64,000 nucleotides of DNA from Eriocheir sinensis (taxonomy: Eukaryota; Arthropoda; Malacostraca; Decapoda; Varunidae). Where the stretch lies: positions 11,809,097 through 11,873,096 of the forward strand of contig NC_066512.1 in assembly GCF_024679095.1 (NCBI RefSeq), written 5' to 3'. A program made the position numbers and the translations under genes. Numbering within the stretch: position 1 is the first letter of the stretch; each line of letters begins with the position of its first letter. The notes beneath the pieces are model-generated. The model was not told the origin of the DNA, did no database searches, and saw nothing but the letters and a program-made list of their open reading frames with translations. Below are positions 12,095 to 27,311 of this stretch, one piece after another.

Positions 12095-13800
12095 AACTCC
12101 TTTCAATGTAAAGCAGTGTTTCTTCTGCCAAGAAGACAGGAAGGAGCCAGTTCACGAGATGTGTACATTCAGTGCAGGGAAACAACTAAAAAAGGGTGTT
12201 GATGAAAGCAAGAATAAAACTTGGAAGGTGCAGCTAAGTGCCGCCATCACTAAGGACGATGCTCGTGCCATTGATGTAAAGTACCACCTCTCATGCTGGG
12301 TTCAGAATGTCCAGCGTGGTGCAACCAGCAGCAGTGAGGACAATGCGTATACACAACAAGAAGTTAATGTTGGCAAAGTAGTTTCAGACATTGAGTTTGT
12401 CAGCCTAGTTCGCACTCTATTCCAGGCTGGAGAAGTTGTCACCATGACAGACCCCAAGTCGGCCTACTCTAATATGCTTGAATCCAATGGTGTATACATG
12501 AAGCCATCTACGCGAGATATCAAGGGAAAGATCACCTCTCACATCGATGATGTTCATTTCAGAAAATCGAAACGGTGAAATGAGTCAGACCGTGTGTTCA
12601 CAACAGCTGTCCGCGATAACACTATGGAGAATGCTACGGCAAAGACTACTGAGAGTGACATTGGGAAACTGTTCGAGAGTACTTCTATACTTCGAGCTGC
12701 CATTACTGTCCAGAACAAGCACCAATGGGAATTCAAAGGAGAACTGAGCAAGAGCAATGAATAGAAGATGCTGAACATGTTCCAAAAGCACTCTATGCCT
12801 TCATTCGCTGGTTGGTTGCAGGACCCGCTGTAAACATTGAAACAGACACAGTCCGTTCTGCCACCATTCATCGATGGCTGAGTGGTAGCGTGCTGGGCCC
12901 ACATTCACCGCGTGATGGACGACGCGGGTTCGAATCCCCACGCTACCACCTCGGGTTTTTCAGTCACCGCCGAGTGGCTTAAAACTACCCACATGCAGTC
13001 CTGAAGACCACCCATCAACCCGGACTCTAGAGGAAACCGTCCAAGTGAATCAAGAAGGAGTTCCAGGGGGCAGCATGAGCCAAGAGAAGATGGCGCCACT
13101 ATAAACACTTGCCTGCGCCATGACGGGCTGGGGCCGACTTCCATCCAGGCCCCTCAAGAGAGCCTACCGGCGCTACAGCCGTACACGTAAAAAAAAAAAA
13201 TAGTCAGAACATCGTGACTGCTTCAAGTCAAAGCGCCAAGTCACATACAAGCCAAAACAACCAGATGCTCCATTCCGCCATCGTTTGGAATGGCCACAAC
13301 TGCTCTCTGTTGGCATTGCAGTTCATCAGCCCACTAGGAGCAAGAAGCTCCTTGAATTCCTGCATGGATTAGGCCTCTCAGTAGATTACACAAGGATCCT
13401 GAGGCTTGAAACCCAACTGGCCAATGCAGTCATAGATGCAACTCAGGAATAAGGAAAATATTTGCCAGCAACAATGTGCACGGGGACATTCATTTTCTTT
13501 GCCATAGACAACAGTGACTTCAATGAGGACACACCAGATGGGAAGCGGACCCTACATGCAACAGCCACCGCACTGTATCAATGCAAAAAAAAATTCTATT
13601 GACCCACAGAGCACAAGGAAGTTAAGACTGACTGACCAAAAAAACAGGGACCGCTCTCTGAAGTGCCTGACTGACCCAGATTTCATCTGCTGTCATCCAC
13701 CTAGTGCAAAAGCAGCTGAAGGTACTATCTTCGCTAGATACCATCCTGGAGGAAATGGGGGAGCAATTAAACCCTATTCTGCACAAGACTCTGTATAGTT
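12095..13800 (+). pseudogene. Broken member of a multi-copy invertebrate CxxC / TPDGKxTLH family
   Basis: Coding starts near 12112 with CFFCQEDRKEPVHEM. It continues as KQLKKGVDES, the YHLSCW metal-binding-like motif near 12290, and SNMLESNGVYMKPSTRDIKG, to a stop at 12578. Shifted frames carry SNE/EDAEHVPKALYAFIRWLV and VNIETDTVRSATIH up to 12865. A SINE (12868-13192) then interrupts. The gene resumes with SQNIV, a frameshift, then CFKSKRQVTYKPKQ, HQPTRSKKLLEFLHGLGLSV, RLETQLANAV, a stop, and FFAIDNSDFNEDTPDGKRTL. From memory this order matches a large uncharacterised family found in many invertebrate genomes, whose members often end in a tesmin-like CXC domain such as the one at 41836. The function is unknown. 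This copy is dead, with at least two stops, frameshifts and a SINE. Confidence 0.7.
12868..13192 (+). mobile_element. tRNA-headed SINE, family V1, copy 1
   Basis: The head has GATGGCTGAGTGGTAGCG (A-box region) and GGGTTCGAATCC (B-box). The family body follows: TTTTTCAGTCACCGCCGAGTGG, ACCACCCATCAACCCGGACT and AGATGGCGCCACTATAAACA. The 3' end is GCCTACCGGCGCTA and an A-run. It interrupts the pseudogene, so it is younger than that gene. Confidence 0.93.
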
Positions 13801-14694
13801 ACTTTCTAGGGTAATCATGCGCACTACTGAAGCCAGGGACATTTAAGCCATGGATGTCGTCAAACAAGACAATCAAAATGCGCCGCAGGATGTCCAGGCC
13901 ATGGATATCAGGCACTCTTAGGAATTGAAGAAGATGAAGAAGAAGGAGATCCTTCCATCTAACTATAAACACAAATACTAAATGAACATTGAAGTTCTAT
14001 CTTACATTACCTGACCAGACCCAGCCAGATGGTAGACCGAAAGAACTAAATAAAGCATGTTTGAGCTATGAGATTATCACTGGATGTACAATTTAGAAGT
14101 TAAGAATAAAAAAGTTTGAGTTGTTGAACGAAGGTTTTTTTCTTAATTATTATATTACTTTTAGGAATATATTGGGTGTTTACAGACATACTTTATTTTG
14201 GGATAATACAATCTACTTATTTAGCACGATTTGGGCCGAAATCTGAAATTGAGAGACAATTATAAAGAAATAACCAAAATAAAAAAATGGCGACATAATT
14301 TTTTGGTAAGTTTAATCCTTCCAGAACACAGTCCGACCAGTGGCCAAAAATTAACATTTCAAACCAACAGGAAAACATTGGCCCCCCCACTTAGTCGGCC
14401 AGAGCTAAGCGTGTCGACAAAAGGAGAGAGAGGCCAAATCCTTCTCTGTAATCGCCATAGCCTCAGAAAGGGTAACGAACGACAAGTGTGACAAAGACGA
14501 ACGTGAGAGGTAGAGGGAAGTGTCTGATGGTAAGGCTTGAGTTGACGCACGTATCGAACACGGCAGCTAGCCGCGCCCGCAGCCCGAGTAGGGGTATGAT
14601 ACGGGGAGCGGGGTTCACAACACAGTCGTTCCGTACACCCGTAACGCGGGAGAGAGGGTACCGGTCTCCAGGGAGGTAGGCGAACAAAATGGAC
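13801..14694. other. No recognisable gene
   Basis: AT-rich sequence to about 14350, then GC-rich sequence that leads into the 120-bp array. It shares short words with the 84-bp array (CGTACACCCGTAACGCGGG near 14634). No coding motif is seen. Confidence 0.4.
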
Positions 14695-15016
14695 GCTAAC
14701 CACTCGTCACAAACTCGGCCGCCCATTTCACCTGGGGAGGCGGGGAGAAGGGACGCCGGTTCGGGAGGGGATCAAGGACCCGCGCCACCTGGGACAAAAG
14801 GCAGCCAGTGGGCGCCAAGGATTCGTCACAAGCACGGTCGCCCATCTCGCCCGGTGAGACGGGGAGAAGTGGGCGCCGGTATGGGAGGGGATCATGGAAT
14901 CGCACCGCCGGGGACGAAAAGCAGCCCGTGGGCGCTAGGAATCGTCACAAGCACGGCCGCCCATCTCGCCCGGTGTGACGGGGAGAACTGGGCGCCGGTA
15001 TGGGAGGGGAGTCGTG
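14695..15016. repeat. Tandem array, unit about 120 bp, 2.7 copies
   Basis: CGTCACAA recurs at about 14706, 14826 and 14945. Units share GGCGCCGGTATGGGAGGGGA, CGGTCGCCCATCTCGCCCGG and GGGACGAAAAGCAGCC variants. Confidence 0.9.
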
Positions 15017-15056
15017 CTGAGCAGAGCGGGGAAGAGCGTCCACAAGGAGTGAGGCG

Positions 15057-15303
15057 GCTTGAAAGAATGAGGCATGGGGCTTCCGGCACCTTCCTCTACC
15101 TGTGTCCAGGCGCTGCTATCGCCCTTCTCGATCGCTTCATTCGACTGTTCCACGCGTTATTACTTCTTTTTTCTAGTGCAGAATAGACACATTGTAGTCT
15201 AGAAGTTGGGATATTTGCCGTTTTTCTCTAGGCTTTATCGCGAGGGCGAGTAACCCTCTCACATTATAGCTATCGTGCACTAGTCATGAAGGGGTCCCAA
15301 AAT
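15057..15303 (-). repeat. Right arm of 230-bp inverted repeat
   Basis: Reverse complement of 10501-10732, with the same order of blocks, ending outward in ACTAGTCATGAAGGGG. It includes TTACTCGCCCTCGCG (minus strand), absent from the left arm. Confidence 0.88.
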
Positions 15304-15435
15304 TTACTATACTATATTTTACTATATCTACTATATTCTGGAATGGAATTTTATTTATATATGAAAGTGGGGTGTGGAATTTAGGAACTCTTCCAAGCGG
15401 GAGTGTGATAATAAAATGGTTAGGAACCGCTGTGT

Positions 15436-15858
15436 TAGGCGAGAGAGGGGCTACGTAAGGAGGAGGAGGAAGTGAAGATTACCGGGGCAACAGAACAGCA
15501 AGAATGGAAAATATAGAGTTGGTGTGTGTGTGTGTGTGTTCACTTCCTTGTATTCTTCTACGTATATCTTATAGGGCTGAGTCAAGTCTGCACGTACCTA
15601 TCTTGTCTAATGGCATTGGGTTTCCACCCTTCGGTTATTTGTCTTTGGTGGTGCCAGACCAAAAGGAGAACGGGTGTAAGAAGACTACCCATCCTTTTCC
15701 AATATACCCGGGAATCAAACCCTTCTGGCTGTATTGCGCCGACACGCAGTGTAACTGTATGCGTAGGTAGGGTGGAGCGCCCTGGGAACTCCATCATGAC
15801 GTATGTACATCAGACAAGTCTGTCTGTATGTGTGAATATTATTATTATTATTATTATT

Positions 15859-15891
<33 letters not shown>

Positions 15892-16424
15892 ATTATTATT
15901 GAATATGTATAGAGTAGGATAGATGACCTTTGATATAGGAAACTAAGGGGAAGAAGGGAGAGGCTGGATGGGAGCTTGGGTGGAGGGAAAAGAGGGAAGA
16001 AATAAGGGCTTTGGTTGTGGAACAAAATAGGAAGCAAATTGGACTTTATTAGAGGGAACAGAGGGAAGGAAAAGGGGAGACCCGCTGAAGGGGTAGAAAC
16101 GTTAGCCGTATCCCTTAGTCCACCCACGTCCTGTTCACCCCCCGGCCAGGCCCAGCGTGAGCCCTCGCCCTACAGCTTTATCTGCTTAGTGCTCAGACGC
16201 GCTGAGTAGAGAGCTGTGTCTTCACTGCTAGTGCCGCGGGGACAGGCCACGTGATGCCTTCTACTACAGAAATGCTGTGACTTTATATATATTTCACTTA
16301 TCAAGATACTTCTTACAATTATGTTCATAACTTTTCATATCTTCTATTACATATTTGATGCTTATTTCATCTACTGAATTAACTATCTTTCGTATTATCT
16401 ATCAATTATTATAACTATTTTTTT
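15436..16424. other. No gene; (TTA)n/(TTG)n at 15836-15902
   Basis: A compound trinucleotide repeat (TAT then TGT units) lies at 15836-15902. The rest is unassigned single-copy-looking DNA with short (GT)n near 15520. No coding motif seen. Confidence 0.5.
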
Positions 16425-16734
16425 TACGTTTTCCCCATGGCGCCGGTAGGCTTGCTTGGAGGGGCCTGATATTATAGCCCAGCTCGTTGTGGCGCAGGCA
16501 AGTATTTATAGTGGCGCCATCTTGCATTGGCTCTTGCTGTCCCCCGGAGTCCATCTTTGTTCCTAAAATCTAGAGTCCGGGTTAACAGGTGGCTTTCTGG
16601 ACAGCATGTGGGTAGTCTTAGGCCACTCGGCGGTGACTGAAAAATCCCAGTTTGTGGCACGGGGGGAGGGAAAACCCACGTCGTCCTGAACGCGGCGCCG
16701 TCACTCTATCCACTCAGCCACCGCCTTCCCTTCT
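16425..16734 (-). mobile_element. tRNA-headed SINE, family V1, copy 2
   Basis: Minus-strand copy. From the right it has GGCGGTGGCTGAGTGGATAG, TTTTTCAGTCACCGCCGAGTG, GCATGTGGGTAG read in reverse, and the GGCGCCACTATAAATAC block, ending at GCCTACCGGCGCCATGG and a T-run (A-tail). Confidence 0.9.
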
Positions 16735-16854
16735 AGCTATTAATTATTCTATTTATATTACTATTTCATATAACATTTGATGGACAGTTTACGAAAGAGG
16801 TCCATCTGTTTTCTATTGTCTTGTGTAACTACTTCGTGTGTGTGCGTTTGTTTG

Positions 16855-16925
<71 letters not shown>

Positions 16926-17967
16926 CATGACTAATCACCTGCCCCTGTAACAGTGATTCGTTAGGTGCACGTGCTGAGGGGCGGCAACTCGCATGATCAA
17001 ACAGGACATATCAGTTCGCTACAACCCGTCGTTATCGTTGTTCTTTATCGCAAACTCTCTTTCATTCCCTCGTTTCTGTCATTCGCTCTCTCAAGTTTTC
17101 TACCGGTCGTCCATCTTTCTTCCTTTTGTCAATTATTCCTGTCCAATTTTTCTATAATTTCTCAACTTTTCTTACTTTCTTTTTATCATTCCTTTTCACA
17201 ACTTTCCTATATTTGCTTCAATGTTTCGCTTTCTTCCCACTTCATCGTAAATAAAGGTCTACGGAGCACGCCAGGCAACGTGACTCGAATTTCTTGACGT
17301 CATCCCGCCTCGCTAAACCATCTGTGTGGGAAAAGAATAAACGCGTAGCTTGGTAAGAACTAACGATATTTATTGATGAGAAGGGTGCGACTAAACACAC
17401 CAAAAAAAAATAAACGCGAATAATAAAGAGGAATTCGAAAGAAGAATATAGAGAAAGACAATAGAGAAACAAGAAGAGAACGCTGAAAACGTTACTGAAG
17501 TTCATTCCATCCAACTAAGAACTAGATTGTCACGGATGGTCCAGATGAAAAAAAAGTTATAATGAACAGCATTGAAAATAAATGAAGTAGACGTTTTGCA
17601 TGCGTGTGATTACTCAAAGGAAAAAAAGGTAGAAAATGGATGTCCTCAATTAAGAGTAAGAAAGAGAAAAAATAACGCATCAGTTCTAAGCTTCTAAGGT
17701 GGTCAGAGTAAAAGAAACCCCATTTTTTGTACTCTCGTCCCTACACTGTCCTCGCATGCTCGAGTTATTGCCCCTCCTCACATCCTCGGCCTTCAAAGAG
17801 AGTATTTTTTAAAACTTTGTCCCCAATTAACAGCGGCTCTTCCTCTCACCACCACCCTTTCCCCCTGTCCACCTCCACAGCTCCCTAACCTTCTATCTAC
17901 TCTTTTTTGTCATCTCGCTAGCTTGTTACCTCTCCATGTGACCAAAAGATTCAAGCATTGTGCCATT
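16735..17967. other. No gene; (TG)n at about 16855-16921
   Basis: One long (TG)n array, then pyrimidine-rich and AT-rich sequence. Open frames here are hydrophobic or biased by composition, with no motif I recognise. Confidence 0.5.
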
Positions 17968-18287
17968 TTGGGTAGGCGGTGGCTGAGTGGTTAGCGTGCG
18001 GGCCCCACATTCACCGCGCTATGGACAACGTCAGTTCAAATCCCCACGCTACCACCTGGGATTTTTCAGTCACCTCCGAGTGGCCGAGGACTACCCACAT
18101 GCTGTCCAGAGGACCACCCATCAACCCGGACTCTAGAAGAAACCGTCCAAGTGAATCAAGAATGTGTTCCGGGGGGCAGCATGAGCCAAGCCTAACTGGC
18201 CTGCGCCATGACGGGCTTGGGCCGACCACCAGGCCCATGAAGAAAGCCTACCGGTGCTACAGGCGGAGATGTAAAAAAAAAATATCT
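17968..18287 (+). mobile_element. tRNA-headed SINE, family V1, copy 3
   Basis: Complete head (GGCGGTGGCTGAGTGGTTAG; B-box form AGTTCAAATCC), body (TTTTTCAGTCACCTCCGAGTGG; GGCAGCATGAGCCAAGC) and 3' end (GCCTACCGGTGCTACAGG, A-run). It lacks the CACTATAAACA block, a small internal deletion. Confidence 0.93.
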
Positions 18288-18546
18288 ACCATTACAGAAG
18301 TCGTCACACACACACACACACACACACACTATAAGCGAGGTGACTAGCATTACAATTATATGATAATTATATAGTAAGAAACATTTACATTTAATTTACT
18401 TCTATTTTTAGTTCACTTTCTCTATATGCATTTACGTTTGCGCTCGTTGAGTCGTGAACAAACACAGAGGTAATGCATTTTTCTGTGTGCTGACCCGATT
18501 GCTGACACCCACTCACTCTCCCCTACCACCTTTCATCTAACCCTTA

Positions 18547-18579
<33 letters not shown>

Positions 18580-18959
18580 CCCCCATATCGATACATCTGT
18601 TTCCCAATCTTTCTATTCAAGGGCAAAACAGGAAAGGAAGCAGGGATAGTCATGAAGAAAAGAGACGAAAGAAAACATGAAGTGGAGGAGGGATGGTCAG
18701 GCGGGTTAAGCGGGGGAAAAAAATAGAGAAGTATACAATCGTATGGTATAATGTTTTTAGTATGGATGTGTGAGCTACCTATTTTGCGCATTATTTTCTT
18801 TCATTCTACACATCTATACTGTAAAGTTGAGGGGTTACGCTGAGCTGTGTGTTGTGCTGGCATTCATCTCCATATCTTAAGACCCTCGAGCATGTAGGGG
18901 CTAAGAACCCATAATCCCGAACAGAGACATGTGTGAGCCAAACGATTACTATTATTTAC
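18288..18959. other. No gene; short (CA)n and (CT)n
   Basis: (CA)n at 18305-18329 and (CT)n at about 18550-18575. The rest is unassigned. Confidence 0.5.
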
Positions 18960-19099
18960 TCATAATAAGTACCGATGTATCGATCTGCCAGAGAGTAAAG
19001 AATGAACAGTTGTGTGAGCTGTGCGGCGACCGACGTAGCTAGACAGTGGAGTGATTGAATGACAGTGAGAGCGGATGGACGGTCGTTTTGTGAGCTCCT

Positions 19100-20244
19100 G
19101 AAACTGCTGATTCGACAGTGACAAGCAGCAGGAGCAGGACTCTGAGAGACGTGTTTTGCGTCTGTGAAGACTATTCAGGCGATAAGTGGATTGCATGCTG
19201 TTTGTCCCCTAAGTGGTGTCATGTGAAGTGTGCTCATTTGACAGGGGTCAAACATAATAATATACCCAAAATAAACTGGGTGTGTTCGCCATGCTTACCC
19301 AAGGCATCTTTAGCAACCAACATTGTGGAAAAATTGCATGAATTTAAGCAAGAATTATCTAAAGAAATAATAGTTGTGAAAGATGAAGTTGAAACTCGGG
19401 CACTCAGTGTGAAAGAGAAGTTGGGCGAGGTGGCGGATGTGCTTTGCGCTGACAAGACAGAGTCGGCTGGCGCCAGCTGGGCTGATGTAGCAAAACGGAG
19501 GAGGAAGAAGCATCTCCTTGTCGTGAAGGCCTCTGATCAAGATAAAAGGCTACTGAGATGAAAAATGAAGTATCCCAGGCATTACAAGGCATTCAGATTA
19601 CTGATTCAAGGTTCACGAATTGAGGTAACATTGTTATGAACTTTGATGATGAGAATATAAGGAATGAAGCACCTCAGAAGTTAGAAAATGTAGAGCAAGT
19701 TAGCACAAAAAGTGAGGGAAAATCAAGGCCAACGATCATGATCTGCAATGTGCATAAGGAGGAGACCGGGGATAAGATAATTGAGACATTGTTAAACAGG
19801 AATGAGTTCCTACACTCGATTTCAGAAGTTGAGGGGAAAATTGAGAAGATTTTCAATAAGCCTGTTGCTGATGGCACAATGCACTATATTTTGAAATGGG
19901 ACCCAACTGTTAGAGAGCTGATTCACAAGCATCATGACAAGATAAAACTAGAACGGGGAGTGTATACTGTGAGAGATAGATACCATGCAGTCATATGTTA
20001 TCATTGTCAAAGATACGGCCATCTTGAGGCCAACTGTACTGCCAAGAACAATGGAGAAGCCCCAAAATGTTTCAAATGTGCTGGGGATCATAAATCAAAG
20101 GAGTGCTCCATGGCTGAGAAGAAATGCATAAATTGTATGAGGTACAAGAAGCCTGAAATCAACCACTCAGCGAATGACCAGTGTTGTGTAGTCCTTCAGA
20201 CTGAAATTGAGAGAATTCGTAACATAACCGATCATGGCTATTAA
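19100..20244 (+). mobile_element. LINE-type ORF1: PHD finger, linker, three zinc knuckles
   Basis: ORF1 proteins of non-LTR retrotransposons bind their RNA. The first part (ATG at 19118) has a PHD finger: FCVCEDYSGDKWIACC, then WCHVKCAHLTGV and WVCSPCLPK, a Cys4-His-Cys3 pattern. A coiled, charged linker follows (LHEFKQELSKEIIVVKDE). A frameshift near 19545 and an in-frame TGA at 19618 separate it from the second part (ATG 19636). That part has a region that may be an RRM-like fold (about residues 25-115) and then three knuckles: CYHCQRYGHLEANC, CFKCAGDHKSKEC and CINCM...HSANDQCC. The protein would be about 375 residues if unbroken. No endonuclease or RT follows. Confidence 0.72.
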
Positions 20245-20870
20245 TTGGTGTTTGAGACTCGAAGATAGAATTAGGGTTAAATGTTTAGTGAGTTGGAAAT
20301 ACTCGTTGGACATTAGATTGTGATACAATAGAGAAAATATCAGATAAAAGGAAAATTGAATAATGGATATTTGTGATACTGTAAAAAAGAAAGATATTGT
20401 GATTGGTAAGAACCAGAATATGGCCAAGTGACTAATGATGCCAAGTTTATTAAAATGACATCAGCAAGCTATCCATGAAAGCAATTAAGACTCACTCACT
20501 CAATACGACGTTGCGAATAAGTGCATATCGAGGGTTATTATTGAGGCTAACATCATAATTGTTGACGGCCCCTGCGGAGCGCTGCGCCGGCAGTGGAGCG
20601 GGGCAAGGTGTAGAGAAATAGGAGGTGTGTTCACTAAGCCAACCCGCCTCCCACCGGGGGGCTGACGTGCCGTGTGTGACTACCGTGACGTCGATGCGGT
20701 TCCCCACCTGAGGCTCTGAGCGGGCCAGCCGGGTCAGTCTGCGCCTAGCCATGCTGCGTGAGTGTGCTCCTCTTGACCGCGATTTTTTAAAAATGAGAGA
20801 GGGAGGAAGAATGAAAGAGAAAGAAAGGAGAAAGAGAAAGCAAGTAAGAAAGGAAAGAAGAAAGAAAGAG
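20245..20870. other. No gene seen
   Basis: AT-rich 3' flank of the ORF1 copy, then a G+C-rich segment (20570-20760) and a GA-rich, imperfect purine tract before the next transposon. Confidence 0.4.
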
Positions 20871-22123
<1,253 letters not shown>

Positions 22124-22345
22124 TTAAGAAAGGAAGGAATAGAGAAAGAGGGAGATAATTATCTCTGCTAATCCTCCCCCAATGGGAAAACACCTGCGTT
22201 TTCCCCCTCTTCATTCATTACTTCCTCCCTCCCTCCCAAATCACACCGCTACTTCTGAGATGCTAACGTGTGAATTTTGTCTTCACTTCTCCCCGGCTCC
22301 CGCAGTACGGGGTTTTATTCATGCCCGGCCATAGCACTTAAAGGG

Positions 22346-25786
<3,441 letters not shown>

Positions 25787-25787
25787 T

Positions 25788-26110
25788 TGCATTATCTTAA
25801 AAGAAAAGTTGACAGCTCAAGGACAAAAAAAAAAAAAAAATGAAACAAAATAGTTCATTGGCGCGGGATGACAGACTGACTTCTGTATGCTTCAAGTCAC
25901 TCCTGATAGTGACCCCAACACTAAATTGCACATGGATGACCTGCCAGGACAGGAAGCCATGAGGATGCCTGCCCATTGAGTAAAGCTCATTGATTTTCTG
26001 ATAATCCAACATCTTACATCCATGTAATCATATTGTCAGTTTCCATTCCACCCGGGATTTGAACCTTGGATTCTTGGTTGTGAAGCGACCGCTAACCACT
26101 TTTTTTTCTT
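25788..26110 (-). mobile_element. tRNA-related SINE with LINE-B-like 3' tail
   Basis: On the minus strand the head reads AGTGGTTAGCGGTCGCTTCA and then CCAAGGTTCAAATCCCG, a clear B-box (GGTTCAAATCC). The body matches no other SINE here. The 3' end reads TTTTTGTCCTTGAGCTGTCA then CTTTTCTTTTAAG. That resembles the LINE-B 3' UTR end TTTGTGCCCTTGAGCTG...CTCCTTTCTTTAA at 49830 and 59440. Confidence 0.6.
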
Positions 26111-26163
26111 TTTTTGGGTGTTTGTACGTGCGTCCGTGCGTGTTATGTTGGTATGTATGGTGG

Positions 26164-26165
<2 letters not shown>

Positions 26166-26201
<36 letters not shown>

Positions 26202-26286
26202 CACATGATAATCTACCGCATCGGTAGGCGTATCACACGTCACGTGTGTCACAATGCTGACTTGTGGTGGTGGTGGTGGTGGTGGT
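26166..26286. repeat. (TG)n and (GGT)n microsatellites
   Basis: (TG)n at about 26166-26200 and (GGT)n at about 26262-26286, with unassigned DNA between. Confidence 0.95.
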
Positions 26287-26289
26287 AAT

Positions 26290-26890
26290 GAAGGTTAGTG
26301 TTGGGTTGGTCGGTGAAGAGGCCAGTAGAAAATTGCCCATCTGCCGCCAAGACCACCAAATATAATATCAGATCATTTGAATTTGAATCTGAACACAAGC
26401 TTGTGCAATGCACACATTATATATTTTAATAATATACATATAATAGGAAAGATAACAACGTATACATGAAAACGTTGACATAAATGTAATTGGTGTGAAA
26501 ACTAAAAATATATTAAGTATACAGTTCCTGAGTGGATGAGTCTGAATTGATATTTTAAGTGAAAAGAAGAAACGAGTAAGAGACAGAGTGATAAGTCGGA
26601 TCAAAGATTTGACGAATGCACAAGAAAGAACTTTCGTCTCTGCCAAGAAGCGTCCAGCACCCGACAACTCAGTGCACAGGTAAACCCACGAATGAAGCAA
26701 CTTTCCCGCGTGGAGGTGCTTTAAGGAGCAACGACGGAGAGAAAGAAAAAGAGAGCGAGGCAAGCGACACGTGTTCCCTTAGTGTTGTTGCTGTTGTCGG
26801 TCAAGTTTTCGTGTATATAGTGTTATTATTATTGCAATTATGGAAATTTGAATATCATATCATGTGAATATATCATTAACGAAAAGTATT
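26290..26890. other. No gene seen
   Basis: AT-rich sequence with short frames on both strands and no recognisable motif. Confidence 0.4.
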
Positions 26891-26892
26891 AT

Positions 26893-26991
26893 CATATATA
26901 TATTATTAGTAGTAGCATTAGTCGTAGTTATAATAGTAGCAGTAGTAGTAGTAGTAGTAGTAGTAGAAGTAGTGGTAGTAGTAGCAGCAGC

Positions 26992-27029
<38 letters not shown>

Positions 27030-27110
27030 CGGTAGTGGTAGTGGTGGTGGTAATAGTAGCGGTAGTGGTAGTGATGGTAGTAGTAGTAGTAGTAGTAGTA
27101 CCATCTCCAG
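26893..27110. repeat. (AGT)n trinucleotide array, imperfect
   Basis: AGT/TAG units with GGT and AGC variants. Poly-Ser, poly-Val and poly-Tyr frames across it are artefacts. Confidence 0.95.
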
Positions 27111-27159
27111 CACCAGCACACCCACATTCACCTGTCCCCCACTTCCACTCCTGCCACAG

Positions 27160-27234
27160 CTACGCCTCTACCATGGCCGCCACCACAACTCCGGACGAAG
27201 CCACCAGGATACACACCAATTACGCCTCCTACAG
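27160..27234 (+). CDS. Candidate first coding exon of a host gene
   Basis: A pyrimidine-rich stretch ending CTGCCACAG (27151-27159) looks like a splice acceptor. The next bases lead into CTACCATGG, a strong start context (ATG 27173). The frame codes MAATTTPDEATRIHTNYASY and stops at a consensus donor, ACAG/GTGAGT (27234/27235). Twenty codons plus two bases would be coding. I do not recognise the protein and no next exon is visible. A (CA)n array begins 4 bases after the donor. Acceptor, start context and donor in 75 bp are suggestive but could be chance. Confidence 0.35.
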
Positions 27235-27237
27235 GTG

Positions 27238-27238
<1 letters not shown>

Positions 27239-27308
<70 letters not shown>
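27239..27308. repeat. (CA)n microsatellite
   Basis: Pure CA just inside the possible intron. Confidence 0.98.

Positions 27309-27311
<3 letters not shown>

Larger units (their letters stand above)
10253..15432. mobile_element. Candidate ancient hAT-like element with cargo
   Basis: The left end reads CGGTGGTTCTTAACC and the right end, reverse-complemented, CAGCGGTTCCTAACC: 12 of 15 match, and both resemble the CAGNGGTTCTTAACC ends known for hAT transposons. The 8 bp outside are TATTAGAT and TGTTAGGC, five matches and three transitions, as expected for an old 8-bp duplication. I see no transposase. Inside are an inverted pair of about 230-bp repeats (10501-10732 and 15057-15303), tandem arrays (11295-11690 and 14695-15016), a broken gene (12095-13800) and a SINE. 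The whole may be one element or a chance pairing of two ends. Confidence 0.45.

Noticed and set aside
12017..12202. Signal-peptide-like frame MAKKMLCLLVIVVALS
   Set aside because: It is out of frame with the CFFCQEDRKEP motif, which lies in the frame of 12159-12578. The hydrophobic run may be chance.
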